Below are positions 37,193 through 53,300 of a DNA stretch of 64,000 bases, one piece after another (the stretch's first letter is position 1; the number at the start of each line of letters is the position of its first letter). The notes under the pieces were generated by a model. That model was not told the origin of the DNA and did no database searches. It saw only the letters and a list, made by a program, of their open reading frames with translations. The position numbers and the translations under genes were made by a program. The stretch comes from Halichondria panicea (lineage: Eukaryota; Porifera; Demospongiae; Suberitida; Halichondriidae), in contig NC_087391.1 of NCBI RefSeq assembly GCF_963675165.1, forward strand, positions 3,119,001 through 3,183,000. The letters run 5' to 3'.

Positions 37193-40100
37193 CATACACA
37201 AACACACACCCACACTCGCGTGCACACCCCCCACACACACACACACACACAAACACGGCGTGCACACCACACACACACGTCACCACACACAAGCACACAC
37301 CACATGGCGTGGACACCCCCTCCACACACACACAAACGCGTGCACATCTCCACACACACACCACACACAGACACACACTCACACCCCAACACACACACCA
37401 CACACGCACACACAAACACGGCGTGCATATCACACACACACACACAGGCGTGCAAATCACACACATACACACACACACACGGCGTGCACACCCCCTTACA
37501 CACACACACACACACGTGCACACCCACACACGCGTGCACACCTCCCACACACACACACCACACACACACACACAAACACGGCGTGCACATCACACACACG
37601 GTACACACAACACACACTGCACACCCCCTCCTCACACACACCACACACACATGGCTCCCCCACACACACACACAAACACGGGATGCACACCACACACGCA
37701 CATACCACACACCCCACACACGCGTGCCTCCCACACACACACACCACACACACACACACAAACACGGCGTGCACATCACACACACGGCACACACAACACA
37801 CACTGCACACACCCTCCTCACACACACCACACACACACGGCCCCCCCACACACACACACAAACACGGGATGCACACCACACACACACATACCACACACCC
37901 CATACACACGTGCTCACCACACACACACCACAGCGTGCACAACAACACACACACACACACACATGGCGTGCCCTCCACTCCACACACACACACACACACA
38001 CACCACACCCCACACGCGCGTGTAAACCCTCCACACACACAAACCACACACAAACACGGCGTGCACACCACACACACACACACACCCATACACGTGTGCA
38101 CACCCTCCCACATACACACACACACACCCAGCGTGCACACCTCACACACGCCACACACCCACACACGCGTGCACACCTCCACACACCCACACACGCGTGC
38201 ACACCTCCACACACCCACACACGCGTGCACACCTCCTCCACACACACACACACACAAATACAGCGTGCAAACCTCACATACGCACACATTAACCGCCTCT
38301 ACATACACACACACACACCCACACTCGCGTGCACACGCCCCCACACCCAAACACACACACAAACATGGCACAAACACACGGCTTGCACACACCACACACC
38401 ACACGGCGTGCACACCCCCTCCACACACACACACACACACACACGTGCACACCCCCTCCACATGCACACCCCCTCCATACACACACACACACCACACACA
38501 GACACAGACACACAACCCCCACACACACCACACACACATTTCCACACACGCGTGCACACCCCCAACACACACACCACACACACACTCACACACACCATGG
38601 CACACACACATTCCACACACACACACACACTTCAAACGCGCTTGTATACCCTCCTCACACACACACCACACACACACAAACACGGCTTGCACACCACACA
38701 CAGCGTTCACACCCCTATCCACCCTCCACACACACACTTGCACACCACACACACACAGGGCCTCCACACACACACACACAAACACAGCGTGCATACCTCA
38801 CGGCGTGCACACCCCCTCCACACACATATACACATACACCCACCATGCACACACCCACACACGCGTGCACACCCCTCCACATACACACACACCCACACTC
38901 TCCTGCACACCCCCTAACACACACACACACAAACACGGCGTGCACACCACACACACGGCTTGCACACACCTCACACAAGCACGCAACCCACACACACATA
39001 CCACACATAGACACACCCCCACACACACACACCACACATACACGCACAGGATGTGCACACCCCCTCCACCCTCCACACACACACACACCACACAAACACG
39101 GTTTGCACACCACACACACACAGGGCGTGCACACCCCCTCCATCACACACACACACCACACACACCAACACGGCTTGCACACCACACACACACACAGGGC
39201 CTCCACACACACACACACAAACTCAGCGTGCACACCTCACGGCGTGCACACCCCCACCACACACACATACACACACACCCAATATACACACCCACACACG
39301 TGTGCACACCCCCTCCACATACAAACACACACCCACACTCGCGTGCACACCACCCGACACACACACACACAAACACGGCACACACACGGCTTGCACACAC
39401 ACACCACACACACGCTTTCACACCACACACACACATGGCGTGCACACCCCCACACACATACACCCACACCCACACACGCGTGCACACCCCCTCCACATAC
39501 ACACACACACACACACATACACGTGCACACCACACACACACGGCTTGCACACACCACACACAAGCACGCACACCCCCTCCACACACACACACACAAACAC
39601 GGCGTGCACACACACACACACGGCACATGTACACCCCCTCCGCACACACACCACACGCGTGCACACCCCTCCACACACACACACACATCCACACACGCGT
39701 GCACACCCCCCACACACACACCCATACAAATACGGCATGCACAACACACACGCACCCACAACACACACTGCACACCTCCTCCTCACACACACCACACACA
39801 CACACGGCTTGCACATCACACACACACACACAAACACGCGTTTACACCCCCCACACACACACACGCACAGGGAGTGCACACCCCCTCCACACACACACAC
39901 CCACACACACAAACACACACACACATGCACACCCCCTCCACACACAAATACACACAACACCACACACACACACAAACACGGCGTTCACCTCACACACACA
40001 CACAGCGTGTACACCTCACACACGCACACATCACATGCTCCCTCCATACACACATACACACACACCCACACACCCATACACACGCACAACACACACGCGT

Positions 40101-42064
40101 GCACACAGCCTCCATATACACACACACACACCCACACTCGCGTGCACACTCCCCACACACACACACACACACGGCTTGCACACACCACACACAAGCACAC
40201 ACCACACGGCGTGCACACCTCCTCCACACACACACCACACGCACACCCCCTCCACACACACACACACCACACACAGACACACACACACCCCCCACACACA
40301 CACCAAACACACACACATCCACACACGCGTGCGAACCACCCACACACACACAGAACACACACACACCACGGCGTGCATACCACACACACACACACACACA
40401 TGGTGTGCCCTCCACTCCACACACACACACCCTCCACAGACACATGTACACCCTCCACACACACACCACACACACGCTTGCACACACACATGGCATGCAC
40501 ACCCCTTTCCACACACACATACACCAACACCCACACACGCGTGCACACCCCCTCCACATACACACTCACACACACACACATACACTTGCACACCACACTC
40601 ACACGGCTTGCACACACCACACACAAGCACACACCACACGGCCTCTCCACACACACACACACACACGCGTGCACACCCTTGCACACCACACTCACACGGC
40701 TTGCACACACCACACACAAGCACACACCACACGGCCTCTCCACACACACACACACACGCGCGTGCACACCCACACACACACAAACACGGCATGCACACAC
40801 ACACACGGTATGTGCACACCCCCTCCCCACACACACCACACGCGTGCACACCCCTACACACACACACATCCATACACGCGTGCACACCCCCCCACACACA
40901 CACCCACACAAACGCAGCGTGCAAAACCAACACACACACACACACTGCACACCCCCTCCTCACACACACCACACACACACGGCGGGCACACACACACACA
41001 CACGGCGTGCACACCACACACACACACACATACCCCCAAACACGCGTGCATACCCCCCACACACACACACACGCACAAGGCGTGCACACCCCCTCCACCC
41101 TCCACACACGCGTGCACACCCCTTCCACACACACACACACACACACCCACACACACCTGCACATCCCCCCACACACAAACACACTAACACAGCGTGCACA
41201 CCTCAAACATGCACACATCACATGGCGTGCACACCACCCTCCACATACACACAGTACACTCGCGTGCACACCCCCCACACACACACACACAAACATGGCT
41301 GCACACCACACACATACAGCTTGTACACACCACACACAATGACACACCACACGGCGTGCACACCCCCCCACACACACCCACGCACACCCACTCCACACAC
41401 ACACACCACACACAGATACAGACACACCCCCCACACACGGCTTGTACACACAAGCACACACCACACGGCGTGTACACCCTCTCCACACACACACACACAC
41501 AAACACGACGTGCACACACACACACGACTTGCACACACCACACACACGCACACACCACACGGCCCCTCCCCACACACACCACACACAAACACGGCACACA
41601 CACACACACCCCACAATCGCGTGGACACCCCCCACACACACACACCACACATGTGCACACACCCCCACACACACACATCCACACAAACACGGCGTGCACA
41701 ACACACACACACATACACACACAACACACACTGCACACCACACACACACACACAAACACGGCGTGCACAACACACACACAACACACACTGCACACCACAC
41801 ACACACTCAAACACGGCGTGCACAACACACACACACACACACAACACACACTGCACAACACACACACACACACAAACACGGCGTGCACACCACACACACA
41901 TTACACCCTACACACGCGTGCACACCCCCACACACACCCCCACACAAACGCACACAAACACAGCGTGCACACGCACACATCACATGGCGTGCACACCCCC
42001 TCCACACACACATACACACACACACCCACCATGCATACACACACAACCACACACGCGTGCACAG

Positions 42065-42735
42065 TGTGTGTGTGTGTGATGTGCACGCCGTGTTTGTGTG
42101 TGTTTGTGGTGTGTGTGTGGGGGGTGTGCACGCGTGTGTGGGGGGTGTGTGTGTGTGTGTGTGGAGGGGGTGTGCACGCCGTGTTTGTGCGTGGTGTGTG
42201 TGGGGAGGGGGTGTGCACGCGTGTGTAGGGAGGGGGTGTGCAGGCTATGTGGTGTGTGTGTGTGTGTGGTGTGTGCAAGCCTTGTGTGTGTGCACGCCGT
42301 GTTTTTGTGTGTGTGTGTGTGTGGAGGGGGTGTGCACGCCATGTGGTGTGCTTGTGTGTGGTGTGTTTTAGCCGTGTGTGTTTGGTGTGCACGCCGTGTT
42401 TGTGTGTGTGTGTGTGTGTCGGGAGGTGCGTGTGTGTAAGTGGAGGGGGTGTGCACCCGTGTGTTGGTGTGTGTGTATGGTGGATGTGTGTGTATGTGTG
42501 TGTGGAGGGGGTGTGCACGCCGTTAGGTGTTAACGCTGTGTTTGTGTGTGTGTGTGTGCGGAGAGTGTGCACGCCCTGTGTGTGTGTGTGGTGTGCAAGC
42601 CGTGTTTGTGTGTGTGGTGTGAGGGTGGAGGGGGTGTTTACGCCCTGTGTGTAGAAGGGGTGTGCGTGTGAAGGGGTGTGCACGCCGTGTGTGTGTTGTG
42701 TGCACGCCATGTTTGTGTGTGTGTGTGTGTATGCA
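42065..42735 (-). repeat. Inverted segment of the array
   Basis: The plus strand switches abruptly from CA to GT repeats and back. Inside, the motif reads GGTGTGCACGCCGTGT, the reverse complement of the flanking units. The left switch is at GCGTGCAC|AGTGTG and the right switch lies near TGTATGCATGCACACC; both are self-complementary words. Confidence 0.9.
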
Positions 42736-44102
42736 TGCACACCCCTTACACACACACCCACACACGCGTGCACACCAACACACGAGTGCACACCCCCACA
42801 CACCACACATACGACGGCGTGCATCACACACACACACACACACACGGCCCTCACACACACACACACGCTTGCACACCCCCTCCACACACACACACACACA
42901 TAAACATGGCGTGCATATACACACACAACTCGCACACACCACACACGCACACACCCTCCCCACACACGTGCATACCCCCTCACACACACCCACACACGCG
43001 TGCACACCCCCCACACACCACACATAAGACGGCGTGCACATCACACACACACACACACACACACGGCCCCTCACACACACACACACACGCGTGCACACCC
43101 CCTCCACACCTCCTCCACACACACACACATACATAAACACGCGGCTCGTACACACCACACACACGCTCACACCGTCCCCACACACGTGCACACCCCATCC
43201 GCACACACCACACACAAATACGGCGTGCACACCCCTCCACACACACACACACACACCACAGACGGATACACACACACATTCCCCACACACGCGTGCACAC
43301 CCTTCACACCCCTCACACACACACACCACACACACACATCCACACACGCGTTCGAACTCGTGCACAACACACACACACACAGCACACCCCCTCCTCACAC
43401 ACACCACACACACACGGCGTTCACACCCCCCCACACGCACACACACACACACAAATACGGCGTGCACATACCACACACACACACACATACCGCCCCAACA
43501 CGCGTGTACACCCCACACCACAGTTACACGCATAGGGCGTGCACACCATATCCACCCTCCACACATCCACACACGCGTGCACACCCCCTCCACACACACA
43601 CACACACACCCACGGCGTGCACACCCCCCCACACGCACACACACACACAAACACGGCGTGCACATACCACACACACACACACATACCGCCCCAACACACG
43701 TGTACACCCCACACCACAGTTACACGCATAGGGCGTGCACACCCCATCCACCCTCCACACACCCACACACGCGTGCACACCCCCTCCACACACACACACA
43801 CACACCCACACACACACACCCACACACACGTGCACACCCCCCACACACAAACACAGCGTGCACACATCACATGGCCCCTCCACACACCCATACATACACA
43901 CCCACCACACACACACTCCCACACGCGTGCACACCCCCTCCACATACACACACACACACCCGTGCACACCACCCCCACACACGCACACACAAACACGGCG
44001 TGCACACCACACACACACGGCACCACACACAAACACACACCACACGGCGTGCACACCCCCTCCACACACACAAGCACACACCACACGGCGTGCACACCCC
44101 CT

Positions 44103-44137
<35 letters not shown>

Positions 44138-44723
44138 TGCACACCCCCTTCACACACACACACAGACACACACACAAACCCCACACACGCGTGCACACCC
44201 CCCACACATACACACAAATACGGCGTGCAAATCACACACACACAAACAAACACGGCGTGCAAATCACACATACACACACACACATACACGGCCCCTCACA
44301 CACACACACACACACACACGTGCACACCCCCTCCTCATACACCACACACACGGCCCCCCCACACACACACAAACACGGCGTGCACACCCCCTCACACACA
44401 CATACACACACACGTGCACACCCACACACGCGTGCACACCCCCCACACACGGCACACAAACAAGGCGTGCACATAACACATACACGGCACACACCCCGTC
44501 CTCACACACCACACACACACGGCCCCCCCACACACACACACACACACAAACACGGCGTACAAACCTCACACACATCACACACACCCAGCACACACGCGTG
44601 CACACCCCCCCCACACACACACACACAAACACAGCGTGCACAACACACACACACGGCACCACACACAGCACACACCACACGGCGTGCACACCCCCTCCAC
44701 AAACACACACAGACACACACACA

Positions 44724-44739
44724 AACCCTAACCCTAACC
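44724..44739 (+). repeat. Telomere-type CCCTAA island 2 within the array
   Basis: Identical to the island at 36318, 8.4 kb upstream, with the same upstream order (GGCACCACACACA, GGCGTGCACACCCCCTCCAC, AGACACACACACA). It is a product of the internal segmental duplication, not an independent origin. Confidence 0.75.
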
Positions 44740-47700
44740 GTGCACACCCCCCCACACACACACACACGGCGTGCATACCCCCTCACACACACACAAAGAC
44801 GGCGTGCACATCACACACACACACGGCACACACAACACACACTACACACCCCCTCCTCACACACCACACACACACGGCCCCCTCACACACACACACACAA
44901 ACACGGCGTGCACACCCCCTCACACACACACACACACACACACGTCCACACCCACACACGCGTGCACACTTCCCACACACACAAACACGGCGTGCACATC
45001 ACACACACACGGCCCCCCCACACACACAAACACGGCGTGCAAATCACACACACACACACACAAACACGGCGTGCAAATCACACACACTCACACACACACG
45101 GTGTGCACACCCCCTCACACACACACATACACGTGCACATCACACACACACGGCACACACAACACACACTGCACACCCCCTCCTCACACACCACACACAC
45201 ACAGGCCCCCCCACATACACACACAAACACGGCGTGCAAATCACACACACACACACACACACACGGCGTGCACACTCCCTTACACACACACACACACGTG
45301 CACACGAACACACGCGTGCACACCTCCCACACACACACACCACACACACACACAAACACGGCATGCACATCACACACACGGCACACACAACACACACTGC
45401 ACACCCCCTCCTCACACACACCACACACACACGGCCCCCCCACACACACACACACAAACACGGCATGCACACCACACACACATACCACACACCCCACACA
45501 CGCGTGCTCACCACACACATACCACAGCGTGCACAACCACACACACACACACACACATGGCGTACCCTCCACTCCACACACACACACACACACACACACC
45601 ACACCCCACACGCGCGTGTAAACCCTCCACACACACACACCACACACACAAAGACGGCGTGCACACCACACACACACACACACCCATACACGCGTGCACA
45701 CCCTCCCACATACACACACACAAACCCAGCGTGCACACCTCACACACGCCACACAACCACACACGCGTGCACACCTCCACACACCCACACACGCGTGCAC
45801 ACCTCCTCCACACACACACACACACAAACACAGCGTGCAAACCTCACATACGCACACATTAACCGCCTCTACATACACACACACACACCCACACTCGCGT
45901 GCACACGCCCCCACACCCACACACACACACACAAACACACAGCTTGCACACATCACACACCACACGGCGTACACACCCCCTCCACACACACACACACACA
46001 CGCGTGCACACCCCCTCCACACGCACACCCCCACCACACACACACACACACCACACACACACACACACACAATCCTCACACACACACACCACACACACAC
46101 ATCCTCACACGCGTGCACACCCCAACACACACACCACACACACACACACACACACACCATGGCACACACACACTCCACACACACACACATACTTCAAACG
46201 CGCATGTATACCCTCCTCACACACACACCACACACACACAAACACGGCTTGCACACCACACACAGCGTGCACACCCCTATCCACCCTCCACACACACTTG
46301 CACACCACACACACACAGGGCCTCCACACACACACACACAAACACAGCGTGCATACCTCACGGCGTGCACACCCCCTCCACACACACACACACACACCCA
46401 CCATGCACACACCCACACACGCGTGCACACCCCCTCCACATACACACACACACCCACACTCGCGTGCACACCCCCGACTCACACACACACACAAAACGGG
46501 ACACACACGGCTTGCACACACATACCACACACACGCTTACACACCACACACACACATGGCGTGCACACCCCCTCCACACACACATACACTCCACACACAC
46601 ATACACCCACACCCACACACGCGTGCACATCCCCTCCACATACACACACACACACACACACACACGCCCATCCACACACCCACACACACCCACACACACG
46701 TTCACATCCCCCACACACACACACACAAACACAGCGTGCACACTTCACACACGCACACACACACACACACACGGCTTGCACACACCACACAGCGTGCACA
46801 CCCCTCCACACCGCACACCCCCTCCACACACACACACGCACACTCACACACACACATCACACACAGACACACACACACACCCCCACACACACACATCCAC
46901 ACACGCGTGCACACCGCCACACACACACCACACACACACATCCACACACGCGTGCACACCGCCACACACACACCACACACACACATACACACCACGGCGT
47001 GCGCACCTCACACCACACACACACACACACCCTACACACACACACCACACACACACAAACACGGTTTGCACACCACACACACACACAGGGCGTGCACACC
47101 CCCTCCACCCTCCACACACACACACCACACACACACAAACACGGCTTGCACACCACACACACACACACAGGGCCTCCACACACACACACACAAACTCAGC
47201 GTGCACACCTCACGGCGTGCACACCCCCATCACACACACATACACACACACCCACCATACACACCCACACACGTGTGCACACCCGCTCCACATACACACC
47301 CACACTCGCGTGCACACCCCCCGACACACACACACACAACAACACGGCACACACACGGCTTGCACACACACACCACCCACACGCTTACACACCACACACA
47401 CACATGGCGTGCACACCCCCTCCACACACATACACCCACACCCACACACGCGTGCACATCCCCTCCACATACACATACACACACACACACACATACACGT
47501 GCACACCACACACACACGGCTTGCACACACCACACACAAGCACACAGCCCCTCCACACACACACACACACACGCGTGCACACCCCCTCCACACACACACA
47601 CACAAACACGGCGTGCACACACACACACACGGCACATGTACACCCCCTCCCCACACACACCACATGCGTGCACACCCCTCCAAACACACACACACACATC

Positions 47701-50332
47701 CACACACGCGTGCACACCCCCCCACACACACACCCATACAAATACGGCATGCACAACACACACGCACACACAATACATACTGCACACCCCCTCCTCACAC
47801 ACACCACACACACACGGCGTGCACACCCTCCCCACACACACACACAAACACGGTGTGCACACCACATACACACACACAAACACGCGTGTACACCCCCCAC
47901 ACACACACACGCACAGGGCGTGCACACCCCTTCCACACACACACATCCACACACACACGCACAGGGCGTGCACACCCCTTCCACACACACACATCCACAC
48001 ACACAAACACACACACACTTGCACACCCCCTCCACACACAAACACACACAACACCACACACACACAAACACGGCGTTCACCTCACACACACACAGCGTGC
48101 ACACCTCACACACGCACACATCACATGCTCCCTCCATACACACATACACACACACCCACACACCCATACACACACACAACACACACGCGTGCACACAGCC
48201 TCCACATACACACACACACACACCCATACTCGCGTGCACACTCCCCCACACCACACACACACACGGCTTGCACACACCACACACAAGCACACACCACACA
48301 GCGTGCACACCTCCTCCACACACACACTACACACACACCCCACACACACACACACACACCCCCCCCACACACACACACCACACACACACATCCACACACG
48401 CGTGCAAACCACCCACACACACACACCTCACACACACACCACGGCGTGCACACCACACACACACACACACACACATGGTGTACCCTCCACTCCACACACA
48501 CACACCCTCCACAGACGCATGTACACCCTCCAACCACACACACCACACACACGCTTGCACACACACATGGCATGCACACCCCTTCCACACACACATACAC
48601 CCACACCCACACACGCGTGCACACCCCTCCACATACACACTCACAAACACACACATACACTTGCACACCACACTCACACGGCTTGCACACACCACACACA
48701 AGCACACAACACACGGCCTCTCCACACACACACACACGCGTGCACACCCACACACACACAAACACGGCGTGCACACCCACACACGGCACGTGCACAACCC
48801 CTCCCCACACACACCACACGCGTGCACACCCCTCCACTGCACACCCCTCCACACACACACACATCCATACACACGTGCACACCCCCCCACACACACACCC
48901 ACACAAACGCAGCGTGCACAACCAACACACAAACACACACTGCACACCCCCTCCTCACACACACCACACACACACGGCGTGCACACCCACACACACACAC
49001 ACGACGTGCACACCACACACACACACACACACATACCCCCCCAACACGCGTGCATACCCCCCACACACACACAGGCAACACGCACAAGGCGTGCACACCC
49101 CCTCCACCCTCCACACACGCGTGCACACCCCTTCCACACACACACTCACACACACCCACACACACCTGCACATCCCCCCACACACAAACACACTAACACA
49201 GCGTGCACACCTCAAACACGCACATATCACATGGCGTGCACACCACCCTCCACATACACACACCACACTCGCGTGCACACCCCCTCACACACACACACAC
49301 AAACATGGCGTGCACACCACACACATACAGCTTGTACACACCACACACAAGCACACACCACACGGCGTGCACACACGCACACCCACTCCACACACACACA
49401 CCACACACAGACACAGACCCCCACACACACATCCACACACGCGTGCACACCCCCCACACACACACACCACACACACACACACACACACACCACGGTGTGC
49501 ACACCACACACACACACACTCCACACACACACACCACACACACACACACCCTCCACACACACACACCACACACACACAAACACGGATTGCAAACCACACA
49601 CAGCGTGCACACCCCTTCCACCCTCCACACACACACACCACACACACACAAACATGGCTTGTACACCACACACGCCTCCACACGCCTCCACACACACACA
49701 CGCGTGCACACCACACGGCCCCTCCAAACACACATACACACACACCCACACACGCGTGCACACCCACTCCACATACACACACCCACACACGCGTGCACAC
49801 CCACTCCACATACACACACACCCACTCGCGTGCACACCTTCCAACACACACACACACAAACACGGCGTGCACACCACACACACGGCTTGCACACACCACA
49901 CACAAGCACACACCACACGGCGTGCACACCCCCTCCACACACACACACACACACGCGTGCACACCCCCTCCACACACACCCTCCGCACAAACACACAAAT
50001 AAACACGGCGTGCACACACACACGCGGCTTGCACACACCCAAAACACGCACACACCCCTCCCCACTCACAAACACGGCATGCACACCCTCCCCACACACC
50101 ACAAACACCACACACAAACACGGCATGCACACCCCCTCCACACACACACCCTCACACCACACACAGAGACACACACACACCCCCCACACAAGCGTGCACA
50201 CCTCCCACACACACACACCACACACACACACACAAACACGGCGTGCACATCACACACACACACACGGCATGCACACCCCCTCACACACACACACACACAC
50301 ACACATGCCCATCCACACACGCGTGCCACACA

Positions 50333-50363
<31 letters not shown>

Positions 50364-53300
50364 CGGCCACACACACACACACACGTGCACACCCACACAC
50401 GCGTGCACACACACACCCACACAAACACGGCGTGCACAGCCACCACACACACACACACAACACAAACAGCACACACAACACACATTACACACCCCCTCCT
50501 CACACACACCACACACACACGGCGTGCACACCCCCACCCACCCACACACACACACACAAACACGGAGTGCACACCACACACATACCACAGTGACACACAC
50601 CGTACACACCACACACACACACACACACATGGCGTTCCCTCCACTCCACACACACACACACACCACACACACACAAACGCGGCGTGCACACCACACACAC
50701 TGATAGGGCATGCACACCCCCTCCACCCTCCACACAAACACACACCCACAAACGTGTGCACACCCCCTCCACACACACACACGTGCACACCACACACACA
50801 CACACACACATGGCGTGCCCTCCACTCCACACACACACACACACACACCACACACACACAAACGCGGCATGCACACCACACACACTGACAGGGCGTGCAC
50901 ACACCCTCCACCCTCCACACAAACACACCCACAAACGTGTGCACACCCCCTCCACACACACACACACACCCACACACACACACACAAACACAGCGTGTAC
51001 ACCTCACACACGCACTCATCACATGGCCCCATACATACTCACCTACCATACACCCACCATACACACACACCCACACACGCGTGCACACCCCCTCCACATA
51101 CACACACACACCCACACTTGCGTGCACACCCCCCCACACACACACAACACAAACACGGCGTGTACACCACACACACGGCACCACACACAAGCACACATCA
51201 CACGGCGTGGAGGGGGTGCACCCCCTCCAAACACACACACCACACGGCACACACAAACACGGCGTACACACCCCCTCCCCACGCTCCCCACACACACCAC
51301 ACACAAACACTGCGTGCACACCCCCTCCACACACACACCACACACACTCCACACACACGCGTGCACACCCCCCACACACACACACCACACACACACACAC
51401 ACGGCTCACACACACACACACACACACACGGCGTGCACATCCCCTCACACACACACACGTGCACACCCACACACGCGTGCACAGCCCCCACACACACACC
51501 CACACACACACACGGCGTGCACACCCCCTCACACACACACGTGCACACCCACACACGCGTGCACAGCCCCCACACACACACCCACACAAACACGGCCACC
51601 ACACACACACACACATAACACACTGCACACCCCTTCCTCACACACACACACACACAAACACTGCGACCACACCCACACCCCCCACACACACACACACCAC
51701 GGCGTGCACAACCACACACACACATGGTGTGCCCTCCACACACACACACACCCCACACACACACACAGGGCGTGCACACACATACCCACACACACGTGCA
51801 CACCCCCCCACACACACACACACACACATAAACACAGCGTGCACACCTCACACACACACACCCCCACACACACACAAACACACCCACCATACACCCACCA
51901 TACACACACACCCACACACGCGTGCACATCCCCTCATACACACACCCACCCCCCACCCACCCCCCACACACACACACGGCGTGCACACCACACACACACG
52001 GCTTGCACACCACACACACACGGCTTGCACAACGCACACACGTGCACACCCCTTTCCCACACCCCTTTCCCACACACCCTCCATACATACACACACACAA
52101 ACACTGCGAATACCCACACCCCCCACACACACGTGCACACCCCCCACACACACACACCACACACACACACACCACGGCGTGCACAACCACACACACATGG
52201 CGTGCCATCCACACACACACACACCCCACACACGCATACCACACACACACACAGGGCGTGCACACCCCCTCCACCGTCACACATGCATGCACACCCCCAC
52301 ACACACATGCACACCCCCCCACACACACACACACACAAACACAAACACACCCACTATACACACACACCCACACACACACACACCCACACACACGTGCACA
52401 CCCCCCCACACACACACACACACACAAACACAGCGTGCACACCTCAGACACGCACACCTCCACACACACACAAACACACCCACCATACACACACCCACAC
52501 ACGCGTGCACATCCCCTCCACATACACACACCCACACGCACACTCGCGTGCACACCCACCCCCCCCACACACACACGGCGTGCACACCACACACACACGG
52601 CTTGCACACAACACACACACGGCTTGCACACACCACACACACGGCTTGCACACACCACAACGCACACACGTGCACACCCCCTTCCCACACACACATCACC
52701 TCCACACACACATCAAACACAAACATGGCATGCACACCCCCTCCACACACACACACACGCCCCCCACACACACACACGGCGTGCACATCACACACACATA
52801 CACACACAACACACATACACGGCGTGCACCTGCACACCTCCTCACACACACACACACGTGCACTCGCGTGTACACCCCCCACACACACACCCACACAAAC
52901 ACGGCGTGCACAGCCACCACACACACACAAACACGGCGTGTATACCACACACACACGGTTTGCACACACCACACACAAGCACACGGCGTGCACACCCCCT
53001 CCACGCACACACACACGCATGCACACCCCCTCCACACACACACGTGCACACACCACACGGCACACACCAGCATGCACACCCCCTCCCCACACACACCACA
53101 CACACACACACACCACACACAAACTTAACACGGCGTGCACACCCCCTCCACACACACACACCCCACACACACACACGGCGTGCACATCACACACACACAC
53201 ACACGGCGTGCACACCCCCTCACACACACACACGCGTCCCACACACACACCCACACAAACACGGCGTGCACAGCCACCACACACACACACAGCACACAGC

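Noticed and set aside
29233-49196. Very long reading frames (over 1,400 to about 3,400 codons) on the plus strand, and Val/Cys-rich ones on the minus strand, inside the CA array
   Set aside because: CA-only DNA contains no stop codon in any frame. The products are His-Thr or Cys-Val dipeptide runs, frames overlap on both strands, and there is no start context or domain. They are compositional artefacts.
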